From contig JBLDXI010000021.1 in the NCBI GenBank assembly GCA_047495785.1, forward strand, positions 1,922,001 through 1,986,000: DNA of 64,000 nucleotides, in the 5' to 3' direction. Of the stretch, positions 38,901 to 50,763 are shown piece after piece (position 1 is the stretch's first letter; every line of letters begins with the position of its first letter). A model generated the notes under the pieces. That model saw only the letters and a program-made list of their open reading frames with translations. It searched no databases and was not told where the DNA came from. The DNA is from Lepidodermella squamata. Its lineage: Eukaryota; Gastrotricha. A program made the position numbers and the translations under genes.

Positions 38901-40640
38901 CTACAGATACTTTGCCAACAGTTCAGCAGCTCTGGCGTCGGATGATCGACGCAAGGTATTGTTCAGCAGTAGACTCGGTCCATTAGATCGGCTCGATGAA
39001 GCGTATCGGCTGTAACTCAACGAATTATCCGCAACACCCGTAGTTGGTAGATACGACGACGTCTTGCTGTATGAAGGGGTCGATGACGATGCGCCTAGGG
39101 ATGTTGGGAATGAGTTTAAAGTTAGGCTTTTACTGCTGCTGCTGCCATTCGTCATCGGTGTTGTCGGTGGGGTTGGCAAATAACTACTGCTACCGCGGCC
39201 ACTGCTCGAGTAGCTGTAACGATCACCAGCCAATTTGCCAGATAATGCCGAAGCCGAGGAAGACGCTGAAGAATTCGAAGACGACGTCGAGTAACGGCGA
39301 TTGCTGTAGTAAGAGCCGTAGTCAGGCACGCCGCCGTTTGTTAGCGATGCAGATGAAGTTCGCCAGTAGGCCGGGGAAAAAGACGAATCGCCGCTTCGGC
39401 GATATCTTGACGACGCCTCTCCGCTAGAGTCGCTGCCATCGTTGACGCCGGACGACGACGACGATGAGTCATCATTCGTGTATGACCCTCCTGCTCTCCT
39501 GTCATCCTCTGACAATTCACGAAGTCGGCCGATTCGAGACACCTAAAATTGGAGAAAAATCAACCTTAATTTGCTCAAAGAAACTCAAATCAGTACCCTT
39601 TCGTAGCGACGATAGCCATCGTCCATGTTTAGCTGTTGTAAAATCTCGGGTAGCACCTCTTTACCCGACATATATTCTTCAACGGCACATGAGCTGGTCT
39701 GAAGCGTCATCGAAACGCCAGGCATGCTCTGCCGCCGTTCTGTTGTCGTAAGCGTACGAGAATGCCGGCGCAGCTTAGGCGTGGTCTGGTTTCTTGGATC
39801 CACTTCAAGATCCTGCGTGTTCACAAATTTACAAAAAATTGAGTGAATTTCAAAAATGACGTGTTTTCCTATTTTAGCTAATTGGTGATAGAACTAATTT
39901 TTCAGAATTAAAAGGATGAGAGAAATGAATCAACTCACGATTGTTTCTTCGACCTCGCCCTCCACCTTTCGCTGCTCCTCGGCCTCCAGATTAAATCCAC
40001 CACTTCGGGTGATTGATCGGCGACCCTGGCCATGTTCTTTGACTTCTTCGTCGTTTTCGTAAAAACTGACAACGCGCAGTGGCGTGGCTGAAGCAGGAGG
40101 CGGGCCGAGAACACTTGCACGGCGAAACTCGCCACTCTTCAACAGTGCCAACATTCTCTCACCGCGGCTTGATACCTCGTCGTGGGAATCCTGGGCTGTT
40201 GTTTCAGCGGTCGTTTGGGCTGACGATGGCGGTGATGCAGCATTACTCGTGTCGTAAACACGATCGCTAGTAATATCTGTCGCGGTGGCGCTGTTATCTA
40301 GACTCAGAATGCTGTTAATCTTGGAAATAGACGCATCAACAGCGGCTGGTCGCATATCAGCGCCCGCCGGCATGCTCAGGCGGTGATGAGCGAATGACAC
40401 ACTTTTTGCGTAGTTGTTTCGCTGTCGAAAAGTCGAGCCAGCAGAACTTGGATAAGCGCGGTGAGCCGGCGATGGCAAAGGTGAACGTAAAGACGACAGT
40501 AATGCCTGGCGCGGATTAGTAGCACCGATACTGTTCAAACTATCACGGCTGCCAAAACGAAACTGGTTGGCTCGTTGTTGTTGCTGCTGCACTGCCGCGG
40601 CAGCCATGCTGAGCGGGTGACTTAACTCATAGGCCGGCAT
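38901..40640 (-). CDS. Ser-rich disordered protein of unknown family
   Basis: Exons read 40640-39939, 39812-39597 and 39542-38901, 519 residues in phase. The start is the first ATG with strong coding character; the frame stays open upstream to 40883 and contains a hydrophobic segment (FRFIIFVTILAFCAG), so a longer membrane or signal form is possible. The N-terminal third has RLSMP and SVSFAHHRLSMP phosphorylation-like motifs. The middle exon encodes the most ordered part (EEYMSGKEVLPEILQQL and DDGYRRYERVSRIGRLRE). The C-terminal 200 residues are mostly Ser, Tyr and Gly with short poly-Ser runs, ending in a helix ARAAELLAKYL. The family is not recognised; a cytoskeletal or signalling scaffold would fit. 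Confidence 0.7.
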
Positions 40641-41652
40641 TTTTTTACCGTTCCCGGAACGCACCGAAATGCCGGCACAAAAGGCAAGTATTGTAACAAA
40701 AATAATAAACCTAAAATTTTGGCAGGTTATATTTCCAAGTGCATAAAGTTTGGTTGTACTACAACGTTTTTGGTAAACAAGGTAGCCTTGCATAATACTA
40801 TAACCACGAGCTACACCGCAGCTCTGTCCACCGTGTGAGAGTGTGTAGCAATGTAAAAAGTGGGAATGGTGTCGCCTCGACACATACCTACTGTGTTATT
40901 ACACGAGGCGACAAAGGTAAAAATATACAGTTGGTGAACACCCCGGAAAACGGTGCGGCATGGTGGGATAAATCGTGGTCGCCACACCTCGCAATAAGCT
41001 TAAACACCGTTCTTTTAGTAGGTAGTTGAAAAACGCTTGAAAATCCCGTGTGATTATTAGCTTTGATGAGATAAGCCATCATGAATTTTCCATTATATTC
41101 TTCGACGAGCCGGCAGTGCATTTGAATCAAGCTAGGCTAACGAGCTACAAGGCGTGAAGGTGGTTGGGCAAGTAACACCACCTCCCCCGTCGTCATCATC
41201 ATCATCTTGCCGGCTACTTTTCGTGTAATTTTGTACTACAATCACGTTTATTCCATGTTATCGCTGTAGAGCAATTTTAAGGTAGCCAAGCTTAAATAAG
41301 GTGTCGCGATTGTGTGGGCGGCTCAGGGCATAGGTCTATTAGGATCATTAAAGAGATGGTCACAAGATTATGAAGCTCAATGTTAATGTGAAAAAAACGC
41401 CTTAGAAACCGCAGTGAGAAAGTTGTTATACAAAATGCACCGCAAAAAAATGCAGCGTTCTTGAAAAAATCGTTGAGTAAACAGTTGGGTCATGACCTTC
41501 AAACGCTCGACAGAGCACGAGCCGGTCACTTCGAAGCTAAAACAAGCAACACCTAATGCGAAAAATCTGTTTTGTAACCACACGTTCGCAGAAAAACTCG
41601 TCGTTCAAAGAAAATAAAAGTTTATTAAACTTCAAATTTGAACCTAAAATTG
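40641..41652. other. Intergenic, possible 5' exon only
   Basis: It separates the start of the Ser-rich gene from the 3' end of ADO (both minus strand). Apart from the possible N-terminal extension of the Ser-rich gene up to 40883 and a short CATCATCAT-type repeat near 41190, nothing is recognisable. Confidence 0.4.
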
Positions 41653-42383
41653 TCACAGTTGCGGCCCAAAATAAGGGCAATACTCAGTTTCAAATTCATC
41701 GAAAGACGGGGCTTGCGGCAATCGCCTTAGAAATAGTCGCTGTGGAGTTGCCTGGGCCTGATTCACTTCTCGCACAACCTGGTAGTAATGACAATCGCGA
41801 CCAGGCGGGTTGTACGGCGGGAATAATACGTCGAAAAACGCGACACCGCCTTCACTGCTTTCATTCGTAATTTCGTGGTAGTTGAACTTGGTTGGTTCAA
41901 CTTTTACCACAGACGCATCGCCAGCAGTCGCCATTAGGTTTTTTATTTCAGATATCGGCAAAATTGTGGGGTTGCTAACAGGCTCATCGGTTTTAGCATC
42001 GATTTGGACTACTTTTGCTGTTCCGTGAATTATCTAAGGGAATTGGTCATGAATAAGGCAATTTGCATATGAAGGCGACATACTTTGATGAGACCGGTAA
42101 TTCCAGGATGGTCGTGTAATGGTATCACCGAGTGGCGATATCGAAGGTAGAATATGCTCATGCTAACTACAGGATTTTCAAAAACCGGGATGAAAATAAC
42201 CGGAGGTGGTTTTACCCCAGGCTGCCGATGGCTATCAACATATTGCTCGGCTTGTTTCGGCTGAAAATGCAGACATTCCGCGGTTACACTCGAGACCAGC
42301 CGTGTTAGGTCAGATAACGCGGCCTCGGTGAAAACCCCACCTCTTTGCACAATCGTCGAGATGATACTCGATAACACAGTCAT
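41653..42383 (-). CDS. ADO: 2-aminoethanethiol (cysteamine) dioxygenase
   Basis: Exons 42383-42084 and 42033-41653 encode 226 residues. ADO is a non-haem iron cupin enzyme that adds O2 to cysteamine and to N-terminal cysteines of proteins, acting as an oxygen sensor. The cupin core VSMSIFYLR is followed by SVIPLHDHPGITGLIK, whose two His residues match the known iron ligands. After the 50-nt intron come IIHGTAKV, VAFFDVLFPPYNPPGRDCHYY (third His ligand) and a C-terminal PYFGPQL. The length is close to that of animal ADO (about 270 residues). The ATG at 42383 is preferred over an open extension to 42437 because an acceptor-like TTATAG lies just upstream (AG at 42393-42392). It is the last gene of the ELP1-DDX10-ADO minus-strand series, 110 bases downstream of DDX10. 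Confidence 0.92.
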
Positions 42384-42448
42384 AATCAGATCTATAACAG
42401 GTTTTTGATGAAAAATCAGTCGAACAAAAAAGGTCAATCCAAAACAGC

Positions 42449-42454
42449 TTTATT
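42449..42454 (-). terminator. Polyadenylation signal of DDX10
   Basis: AATAAA on the minus strand, about 40 bases after the DDX10 stop and about 65 bases before the ADO start, positioned as in animal operons where cleavage of the upstream gene is followed by trans-splicing of the next. Confidence 0.5.
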
Positions 42455-42493
42455 AAATAAAATTTGTTGCACATAATGATTTTTGAGCTATTA

Positions 42494-44794
42494 CTATTTT
42501 CTTCCGGATAACAACTTGAGAGCTAGATCTTCGTCGTCCCTCGACACCACGCACCGCCGTTTCGCTTTGCCCGGCGATTCGTCCTCATCTTCATCCTCGT
42601 CATTCTCCACGCCGTCGTAATCGCTGTCTCCACTCGGCCGACCGCCGTCATCGCCGTCGCTTTCTTCGTCAGACCCAACAACCTGACCACCCATGTCGTA
42701 ATCTTCACTGCCACTTTCATCGTGTTCGCCTTCCGAGTAGCTCTCAACGTCTTCGCCAGATTCGCCAGAATCGCCCTCTTCGTCACCTTCCTCGTCTTCC
42801 TCGCCGAGAGTCGCCCCAGTGCCGTCTTTTTGCCGCTGCAATTCACGTTTACGCTCCTTTTCCGCCCATCGTTTGCGCCGATGTTCAGCCTTGATTCGCT
42901 CACGCCACAACTTCTTGTCCTTTTCATCCATTTTCTCGAGTTTCTTCTTCGCCTTTTCAAAATCGAAAACACCGCCAGATTCCAGATCACCCGCATCGCT
43001 CTCATCTTCAGGCTTATCTGCTTCATTTTCCGCGGCTTGTTCATCTTCATTTTCAGAATAAGTGACTCGTTTATTAAGCTGGATGCCCTTCCTCAACGCC
43101 TTTTTAGCCTCGCCAATTTTGCTAACAAGCTTTGGCTTACGAGATGGAATTTCCAGTTTTTCTTCCTCCTCTTCACCAGAATCACCGGCAATTGGTTCAA
43201 CTTTGCCCTTTGGAACAAGTAGATCGTCATCGTTACCGACGTCGAAATCTATAGCACTGAGTCGTTTGCTGTCGGCAACGTCCTTTTCTTGTTGTTTCTC
43301 AGTTTTCTTGACCTGTTTCTCGGTTTTCGACGACTTACTGCTGAACGTGATGAGTGGAGCCGCAGACAAGCCGAGAGATCGCGCAAATTTTTCCAAATCG
43401 ATAGCCGACGTGTCGAAGACGGTTTTATCAGACATGAGGAAAGTTGACCTCATGTAGGCGACAAACGCCCGCTGCGCCCGTTCTTTGATCGGAATCTCCG
43501 CCGCACACAACGCCTGCAGTTTCGCATCGATATTCCACACCTGTTTCGGGTTGGTTTTTATCCCGTTTACAGGGACGCGGCGTTTTTCTAAATGTTGCAA
43601 CATCGCCTTTTCAGATGGAAGCAGCATTAGCAAGGCCTGGCCGCCCTTCTCGAATCTAGCCGTTCGACCAACCCGGTGGATGTAGGATTCGGCGGAGTCC
43701 GGGCAGTCCATTTGAACGACCCAGTTGATACCCGGGAAGTCAAGACCCCGAGCAGCCACGTCAGTCGCCAGCAGAACACCGCGTTGTTTCTGGCAGAAAT
43801 TTTGGTAAATTCCGATTCGCTTCATTTGGCTCATATCGCCGTGAAGTGCAGTGACGGGCGTACCGGGTCGGAATTTGCAGAACACGGCATAAATAAATTT
43901 AACCTGCTTGCACGTCGAGACGAAAACCAGCGTTTTTGATTGCAGATGCGTTTTAATGAAAGAGAACAAAATATTGAGCTTGTCGTTAATTTCGCAAATA
44001 ATGTAACTCTGCCGAAGATCGTCTGGGGTGCTGTGCTCACTCAGCTCATGAGCCGAGACAAAAACAGGGTTCTGGAGGCTCAACCTCGCTAAATCATTCA
44101 GCGATTTCGTTTGGGTGGCTGAGAACAGTAGAGTTTGCCGGTCATTCGGCAGATTTTCGATGATAATATCCATATCGCGTTTGAAACCCATGTCCAACAT
44201 TCGATCAGCCTCGTCGAGAACTAACAGCTGTAGATTAGTCAACTCGAAGTTGTACGTTTCTTCCATGTGCTGCTTCAAACGACCAGGCGTGCAAATGATG
44301 ATATTGGTTGTTCGGATTTGCTGACTCTCCTCTTTCAAACTTTTCCCGCCAATGACAACGCCGGCTGAAAATGAATGGTATTTGCCGATTGAACGAAGAA
44401 CTTCGAAAATCTGAGCGGCCAATTCGCGAGTGGGTGTCACTACCAGCACGCCGCAGCCGTCGAAGTGACTCCACGATTTCGTGAAAAGCTTCTCGAGGGC
44501 CGGGATTAGGAATGCCATAGTTTTACCCGAGCCGGTTTTAGCTGCACCCAGAATATCAGCGCCCTTCAGCGCCAAAGGGATCGCTTGCTTCTGAATATTT
44601 GTCGGAGTAGTGAACGAAGCTTCATTCAGTCCACGTAATGTTTTAGCACTAATCGGCATATCAGCGAAAGTTTTGCAAACACTAGCGTCAAATGAGCTAT
44701 ATGAGGCTTGCAACCGCGCTATTTCGGAGTTCTCTTGCATCGCACGCTGTTTGCTCAGCGACATGTTTTGTTGCGCCTTGTTGAATTTAGGCAT
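42494..44794 (-). CDS. DDX10: DEAD-box RNA helicase DDX10 (yeast Dbp4)
   Basis: One uninterrupted exon of 766 codons. DDX10/Dbp4 is an ATP-dependent RNA helicase of early 18S rRNA processing in the nucleolus. All helicase motifs are visible: the Q motif near residue 66 (PTNIQKQAI), motif I AKTGSGKT (about 85-92), PTRELA, TPGRL, DEAD (about 194-197), SAT (about 225-227), then VFVSTCKQV, TDVAARGLD and HRVGRTAR. The C-terminal 250 residues are Lys/Glu/Asp-rich, ending EDLALKLLSGRK as in DDX10 orthologues. The start at 44794 is the first true ATG; the frame also opens at a TTG two codons earlier. It lies 86 bases after the ELP1 stop, with an acceptor-like CATATAG 20 bases before the ATG. Confidence 0.97.
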   Translation of the reverse strand: MPKFNKAQQNMSLSKQRAMQENSEIARLQASYSSFDASVCKTFADMPISAKTLRGLNEASFTTPTNIQKQAIPLALKGADILGAAKTGSGKTMAFLIPALEKLFTKSWSHFDGCGVLVVTPTRELAAQIFEVLRSIGKYHSFSAGVVIGGKSLKEESQQIRTTNIIICTPGRLKQHMEETYNFELTNLQLLVLDEADRMLDMGFKRDMDIIIENLPNDRQTLLFSATQTKSLNDLARLSLQNPVFVSAHELSEHSTPDDLRQSYIICEINDKLNILFSFIKTHLQSKTLVFVSTCKQVKFIYAVFCKFRPGTPVTALHGDMSQMKRIGIYQNFCQKQRGVLLATDVAARGLDFPGINWVVQMDCPDSAESYIHRVGRTARFEKGGQALLMLLPSEKAMLQHLEKRRVPVNGIKTNPKQVWNIDAKLQALCAAEIPIKERAQRAFVAYMRSTFLMSDKTVFDTSAIDLEKFARSLGLSAAPLITFSSKSSKTEKQVKKTEKQQEKDVADSKRLSAIDFDVGNDDDLLVPKGKVEPIAGDSGEEEEEKLEIPSRKPKLVSKIGEAKKALRKGIQLNKRVTYSENEDEQAAENEADKPEDESDAGDLESGGVFDFEKAKKKLEKMDEKDKKLWRERIKAEHRRKRWAEKERKRELQRQKDGTGATLGEEDEEGDEEGDSGESGEDVESYSEGEHDESGSEDYDMGGQVVGSDEESDGDDGGRPSGDSDYDGVENDEDEDEDESPGKAKRRCVVSRDDEDLALKLLSGRK

Positions 44795-44880
44795 TTTCAA
44801 AATTTAACAAAAATCTATATGAAATAATTAGGCAAATTTGTCAAGAAGCCAAACAAAATATATTCCTTTGAAGCAATAGA

Positions 44881-47800
44881 TCACGAAATTAGTCGAGTAA
44901 CAACATTGAAAATACTCGAACTGCCTGAATTCGAAATCTTCTGTTCTTCAGTGTGAACCAAAAACATGGGCGAATAGCGGATTCGCTCGTCAAGTAGCGC
45001 CAAAGGAGAACTTGCATTGTTGTAATTGAAATCACAACCGTCGGTTACAGCAGCAGCGGCTACAGAGGCGAGATACTCGCTACTCCAGGCTAGATCAACA
45101 GCATTTCTCAGCGCAATAGTTGCTTCTTTCAGCGCGTCTAATAAACGCTTCAAGGAGTTGGTTTTCGCAGCGTAGAGATTGGTCGATTCGAGAATTAGAA
45201 TCGCAAGTTGACAGATTTCTTCAACGTCCTTACGCCAGCCGGGTAATCGGTCCCTAGCGTAGACGGTTAGTCGCTCCATAATAGCGAATCGCTCACTCGG
45301 CGAGCCTGGTCTCAACCGCCATCGTGAAGCTGATTGGCGAGACGAGCGAGATGAAGTCGACCGAGATGAACCTCGAGAAGTTGTCGACCTGACAGCGGTT
45401 GATGCTGTTGTCGATGCAGCTGCGACGCTCTCAGCGCCATCATCAGCCACGGCTAGATCTGCGTCGCCGTAGGGAAACGCCGTGATAGCTTGTCTGGTAT
45501 TGTCAATAGTGATCAGCCGATCGGCAAATTCCTTCAGCTCTGTCGTTGCCTCGCCAAGAGAGCCGATTTGTTGATCAATCAATTGGATGAAGTCAGGTTC
45601 GAGAATTGAGCGAATTTCATGCGATGTTTTTGACATCTTTGTGGACAGCTGTAAAATGATTAGTGAAACATGAAATAAAAGAAATGATATCGCCTCACCA
45701 GTTTGTAGGCATTTGCGAAGTCATGACCGCTAGTATAGGACTGGAGCGCAGTCTCGTAATCGCCGAGAATTCGCTCGTAGATATGGCCAGCGGATGTGAA
45801 GTCGTTTGACTCAAATGCAGCTTCGGCCGCGTCTCTGCAAGGATTGACTTCGTCATCGTCCCCCTTAAAGCTCGCAGGAATCACAGGTTGCTTGATACGA
45901 CACGCCGCGATAGCAGCCAGTTCCCAGGAATGATTTCGGCTGAAATGAAACATAGCCTCTTCGTAGAGTTCGACTCTCAAGGCGCAAAGGCCAGCTTCCA
46001 GGTAACGCCGTTCCGATGCGAGCCTCTCGATATAGGTTACCCATAGCGTACGTTGTTTGTCAGCACTATAATTTTCAGAATCTTGCTGTTCAGCCAATTT
46101 AGCGGCTAGTTGTAACATTTTTGGTTTCTCGGCGATTACAAAATTGAACAACTCCTCGAAAAACCGCTCGCCAGCCTCAATTAAATGGAGAACTGCCGCT
46201 TCATTCCGACCGATTCTCCGATCAATGCGGTATTTCCGATAAGCAATCGGTTGAAAATGCGAAAAATCAGTCAGCTCCTGGCGGTATTCACGCGGGTCTT
46301 TCTGCGTTCGTTCAGCCACAGTCAAAGCTAGGTCCAAATCATAAGTTCCAAGTGCGACATCGTAAAGATCGTTGACATCAGCCAAACGAGCCAAGTGCTT
46401 CAAACCATCATCAAGCAGTCGACTTCTCTGCTGCGGGTTCTTTTCGCTCAACGTTTTCAAATAAGAAACGGCATCTTCTAAATTGGCGCCAAGATTACGC
46501 TTTGCATAACAGGTTAAAGTAGCCAGATAATAGGCTTTTTCGTCCAGTTTCTTCAACGTATCCGCCAACAAATCACAGACTCGGTCAATTTTGTAGGTTG
46601 TTTTCGGCCCGTCTGACACGAATTTTTTCAACTTCATTTCCGGCTTCTTGTTGATTTTCGAAATACTTGCCAGCGATGGGTACAGCGTATCGACAACATT
46701 TTCATCCAAAAGCTCCAAAATGAACAAATTCAAGTTATCAGCCGTGGCAAGTTGCTTGCAAAAATTTTCAACGTTAGCTTCGAAATCGGTTGGATTCAAG
46801 TCGTAAATGAAATTCAGACTAACTCGGTGTTTCAAGCATGTTTCAAAAGCTTTGCGATAAGCCTTTCTATCATTAACGCTTTTGATCACCGATTCGAGAA
46901 GTAACGGACGTGGATGGATTTTCTCGATATTACCGCGCGGCATTTCCAAGTGGCAAGAACCATCCCCAAGGGTATCCATCGCCACGACCATAGCCCCTCG
47001 TTCCACCGGTCGAGTCACTAACGCTTGAAGAGGGGTACTAGGCCCTGAGGTTACGTCAACAAACCACGAGTACAACTCATCGACAGCGCCAGCGGCTAGC
47101 GGTAAGAAGTAAACTCGATGTTCCGTAGTAGTGAACACCAAAAACCGCTCATCCAGGGCGAACGAAGTAGCAGTGGCCGACAGCTGATGACGGCCGAGAT
47201 AGAGCGAGCCTCCGAAAACCGGGTTAACCAGGCCGATGGCAACCTTTCGGTCTAAAATGTTGGCCACCGCGATTTGTGAGCAACGGCGAGGAAATTGAGC
47301 TTGGTCGAACGGATCAGCCGTCATTGTTTCCAAATCGAATTTCATCAATTTCCCATTTTCCAGCTCAAAGAGGCAAAACACGCCATCAGGATCGACGCAG
47401 CTACTAACAATAGTGCCTTCTACGTGGACTTGGTTCGGTTTTGAATCTTCGACCAATGGCAGCAAAACATGAATAAAAGAAGAATTTGTGTCGGCGGTGG
47501 TGACGTATATAGCAGTAAGTCTATCCGAGCTTCCAACCAAGTTGAAACACCTCAAACCGTCAATTTGTGCACAGTTGAATTCTTTCAACAAATTGGGCTC
47601 ATTTTCAAGTTTCCGATAGTCGTATTCGAAAATTGAGCCAGATCCAGACGATGTGATTACACAGAAGCGTGACATAGGAACTTTACATGACTTGTCTACA
47701 GCGAAAGCAACTGCCGTTATGTTTTCAGACATTTTGCACTGAACGTGAGACATCGGTGGAGGTGGTGAACACAACTTGTAAGGGGTTAGAAGAAAACTCG

Positions 47801-49249
47801 AGCCATCCAAAACTCCACTACAATTGTGTCTGTTATCTCGGCTTACGCACCAACCCCATTCAAAGACTCGAACCGAGCTAGTCAGGCCAACGTAAAGTCG
47901 ATATGGTTTATCCGATCCGTCTAACCATATCCTGCTGAAACTGTCGATGGGAAACGTCAATGTTTGCTTCAGATACCAATGGTAATTCGAGGTGGTGTAA
48001 ACGAGAACTATTAGTTAAGACGAGAAATGACAGCCTAATTTCCATTTGGCATTGGAGTGAGGGCAACTTACCATAAGTAAACTTAGGATTGATGATGTCC
48101 TCACAAGTCACGTAAATCAATTTGCCATCCGAGTTGCAGCAAATTTCCGATATTTTAATTGCTTCACTTGCGTACGGTAATTCGAATTCGCCACGCCTCA
48201 GTCCATTTTTCTCGAAAAACACAATTTTCGCATTGCTGCCAGTGATTTGACAAGATGTTGCGATAAGGCCACCGACGGAATAAGGCCTCCACGTTAAGGC
48301 TTGTCCTCTTCCCGGTGAAGGCTCCATAACTGAAAAAAGTGATGAGCTTCTGTTATACACTCTAAAATCACGACAGCCAGTAATCGGGTTGACAAAGCTG
48401 ACGACAAAATATTGACCATCGGGGCGCCATGAAATTCTAAAGGCACGGTCGTCGAAGGGATGTGCCGGCGTTGATTGCTAATACAAATGTATTGATATTG
48501 CCACGGGAAACAAATGATTTGTTCAAACCTGGCGAGTTGCGAAAGCAGCGCTCTTCCCTTCAGAGGCATGAAACTGAGTTTCCTTTTTACCCCATCCTAC
48601 AGACACAGCTGTAGATTCTGGTCTCTCATCTTCAGTGATTAATGGTTTTTCGACAATTGTATCCAGTTTGGATGTGATCAACATTAGTTGTGGATTATTA
48701 GCCGCAGTAATCTAGAGGAAATCCACTCAATTTTAAGATAATTATCAGCGTTATTTCAAATCACCAGTGCACATATATCTCCATCCGGAGACCAAGATGC
48801 AGCGGCAACGCCTTCATCGAGCTTTGCAGCCTCGTCAATCTGTCGCCAACAGGTTATTGTAGAGTTGACATTTCAAAAATGGGACCTACGTGGATTTTAT
48901 CGGCAGCGGGGAAACGAACCACATAAAAGTGTCCGTCTCTAGTGATTAGCACGGCGCTCGCATCATTCTCCTCAATGTAGCGGAATTCAACAACATTCGA
49001 GTCTCTCAGAATATCGCAATGATTAGGCGCCGTCAGCAACTGAAAACAACGACATCAACAACACTATGTGGACAAGATTGTAAATTTTGCGTCTGCTACC
49101 TTGAATGTGCTGCGGTCAACGACACCGACACCTTCATTGCCAGACAAAAAGAATAGCCTATCTCCAATAGCATCAAAGGTGCAACCTGAGACCTTTACGT
49201 TCGATTGAAGATTAAGCTTAAAGCTGGCTTCCAGGCATATATTTTGCAT
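44881..49249 (-). CDS. ELP1: Elongator complex subunit 1 (IKAP/ELP1)
   Basis: Seven exons (49249-49100, 49039-48890, 48839-48765, 48711-48529, 48477-48072, 48007-45699, 45648-44881) give 1346 residues, close to human ELP1 (1332). ELP1 is the scaffold of the Elongator complex that modifies wobble uridines of tRNAs. The N-terminal WD40 propellers show VGWGKKETQFH, FRISWRPDGQYF, IVFFEKNGLRRGEF and NYHWYLKQ, all in the known order. The C-terminal half is an alpha-helical TPR-like region (AALTCYAKRN-type repeats, LASERRYLEAGLCALR, FNVIAEKPK-like). A Ser/Arg-rich basic patch in the last exon matches the known tRNA-binding/NLS region preceding a conserved GSP. The start MQNICLEASFKL parallels the human N-terminus. 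Introns are 48-65 nt except one. DDX10 follows after 86 bases. Confidence 0.96.
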
Positions 49250-50763
49250 AATTAGAAGCAACAATTAAAATCCTAAAATCAAAGGAATGGTTCGGTGCAG
49301 AATTCAGGCATGATAACTGTCTTTCTTTCGCCTTTCGTCTTTCAGCAGATGATCGCAAGATGGTTGTTGCTGAAAAAGCAGCATTAGACGATCTGCTTTC
49401 ACTAATCAATGCCATCAACTTATCCGCGATGGATTTAACCATTCTTCAATTATTCACTCACCTTTTCCATGCGTTCTAAGCATGGTTTCACAACACAGCT
49501 CTCATTGGCAGAGCGATTTCACTCCTCCGATCTCCGATTGCGACAAGGGCTTCGCCTCTAAACAGGCAGCTACGTCACGTGCCGCAGTGGCAGATTTTTG
49601 GATTTTAGCGCGCAACAAAATTTAAAATTGTCAAAAACTGTTTATTTTTAACAATTAAATGTGTTGAAGTAATCATTTATTTTTATTGTGAGGAACTCAA
49701 TTTTGAATTTTCCGTTGGCGCCAGACAGCTGGTGAGAGGTGCGTACACGGTGTACCTTTTTACAGTCAAGACTACCTTAGAAGTGCGATGGCATCACTCT
49801 TGGATGCTTTTAGCCTAAGGTATTTGTGGTGCGACTTTCGATTTTCCAGCATCTGACACGGATAAACCCGCAGCCACAGCTTAAGGGCGCGTAGACGTGA
49901 GTGACCATAGTCCTCTAAAGGTCGGAACGCACATAGGACAGAGGAACCAACATCTAAATCGTTTGTTGTCATCCTCAGTCAGGCCCGGTTGTAGGCGTTC
50001 AGCAGAAGGGCTGTGCAGCCAGTACAATCCTCTCGGATGCTTGTCGGACTAGCCACTACGCTGACCTTTTGGTCATGCTGTTGAGTCGTTCGCGGCTCCT
50101 GGCTCGTCACTACCCTACCCTACCTAGGCGGAAGCCTACCTAATTGTGGGAAATTGCGCTATGGTGGCTGCTATCGAAAGATGACTGCTAGTCAACTACT
50201 GGGTAGTTGGCAGCCGGTTGAGCAATAGTACATAGTTGATTCGCAGTTGGCCATCGATCTCGGCCATATCTGTGCAGGATAGTAGGCTACATTGGACCTT
50301 CCGTGATCGGTGATGTATTGGAAAAACGAGCAACCTTTCATATTCTGACTGTCTTATCTAAACCACTTCACGGTGCGGAGGTTCAGGAGTTACGAGGAAG
50401 TCAGGGGTACACAATTTTCCATCCTCTGTTCTAAACAGAATACCTATTTACCAAGTTTACCAATAGCTTCGAGCTTGTTAGATAGATATTTGAGTCAATA
50501 TCCCGCAGTAAACAAGAAGTAAACCCAAACCAGCATCACTTGAATCTACAATTATATTTGATGGATGTTTAGCACATCTTCGGCTGTTCAACCTTCCCCA
50601 CAAGCTCTTGTTGTCAATATGTTTTAGGATATCTAATATAGAATGAAACTCTTGTTACACTTTACACTGCTTACATTTATATCTATGGATATAGATGCTA
50701 AAGATGTCATGAAAACAAGTTACTAATTGTCTATGTATTCCCTATTTAGACTAATTTGGCTGG
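49250..50763. other. Divergent intergenic region with a composition island
   Basis: It separates ELP1 (minus) from cyclin A (plus). A donor-like GGTGAGTG near 49460 on the minus strand may belong to a 5' UTR exon of ELP1. Between about 49750 and 50320 the sequence is GC-richer and less AT-punctuated than its flanks, with no intact gene; an open minus-strand frame (49772-49972) hints at a decayed repeat, but I cannot name it. Confidence 0.4.

Noticed and set aside
42384-42437. N-terminal extension of ADO from 42437
   Set aside because: The frame is open but an acceptor-like TTATAG lies inside it, just before the ATG at 42383, and the family start fits that ATG.
42722-43457. Long plus-strand open frames opposite DDX10
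   Set aside because: They are antisense shadows of the acidic, Lys/Glu-rich DDX10 C-terminus and have no independent features.
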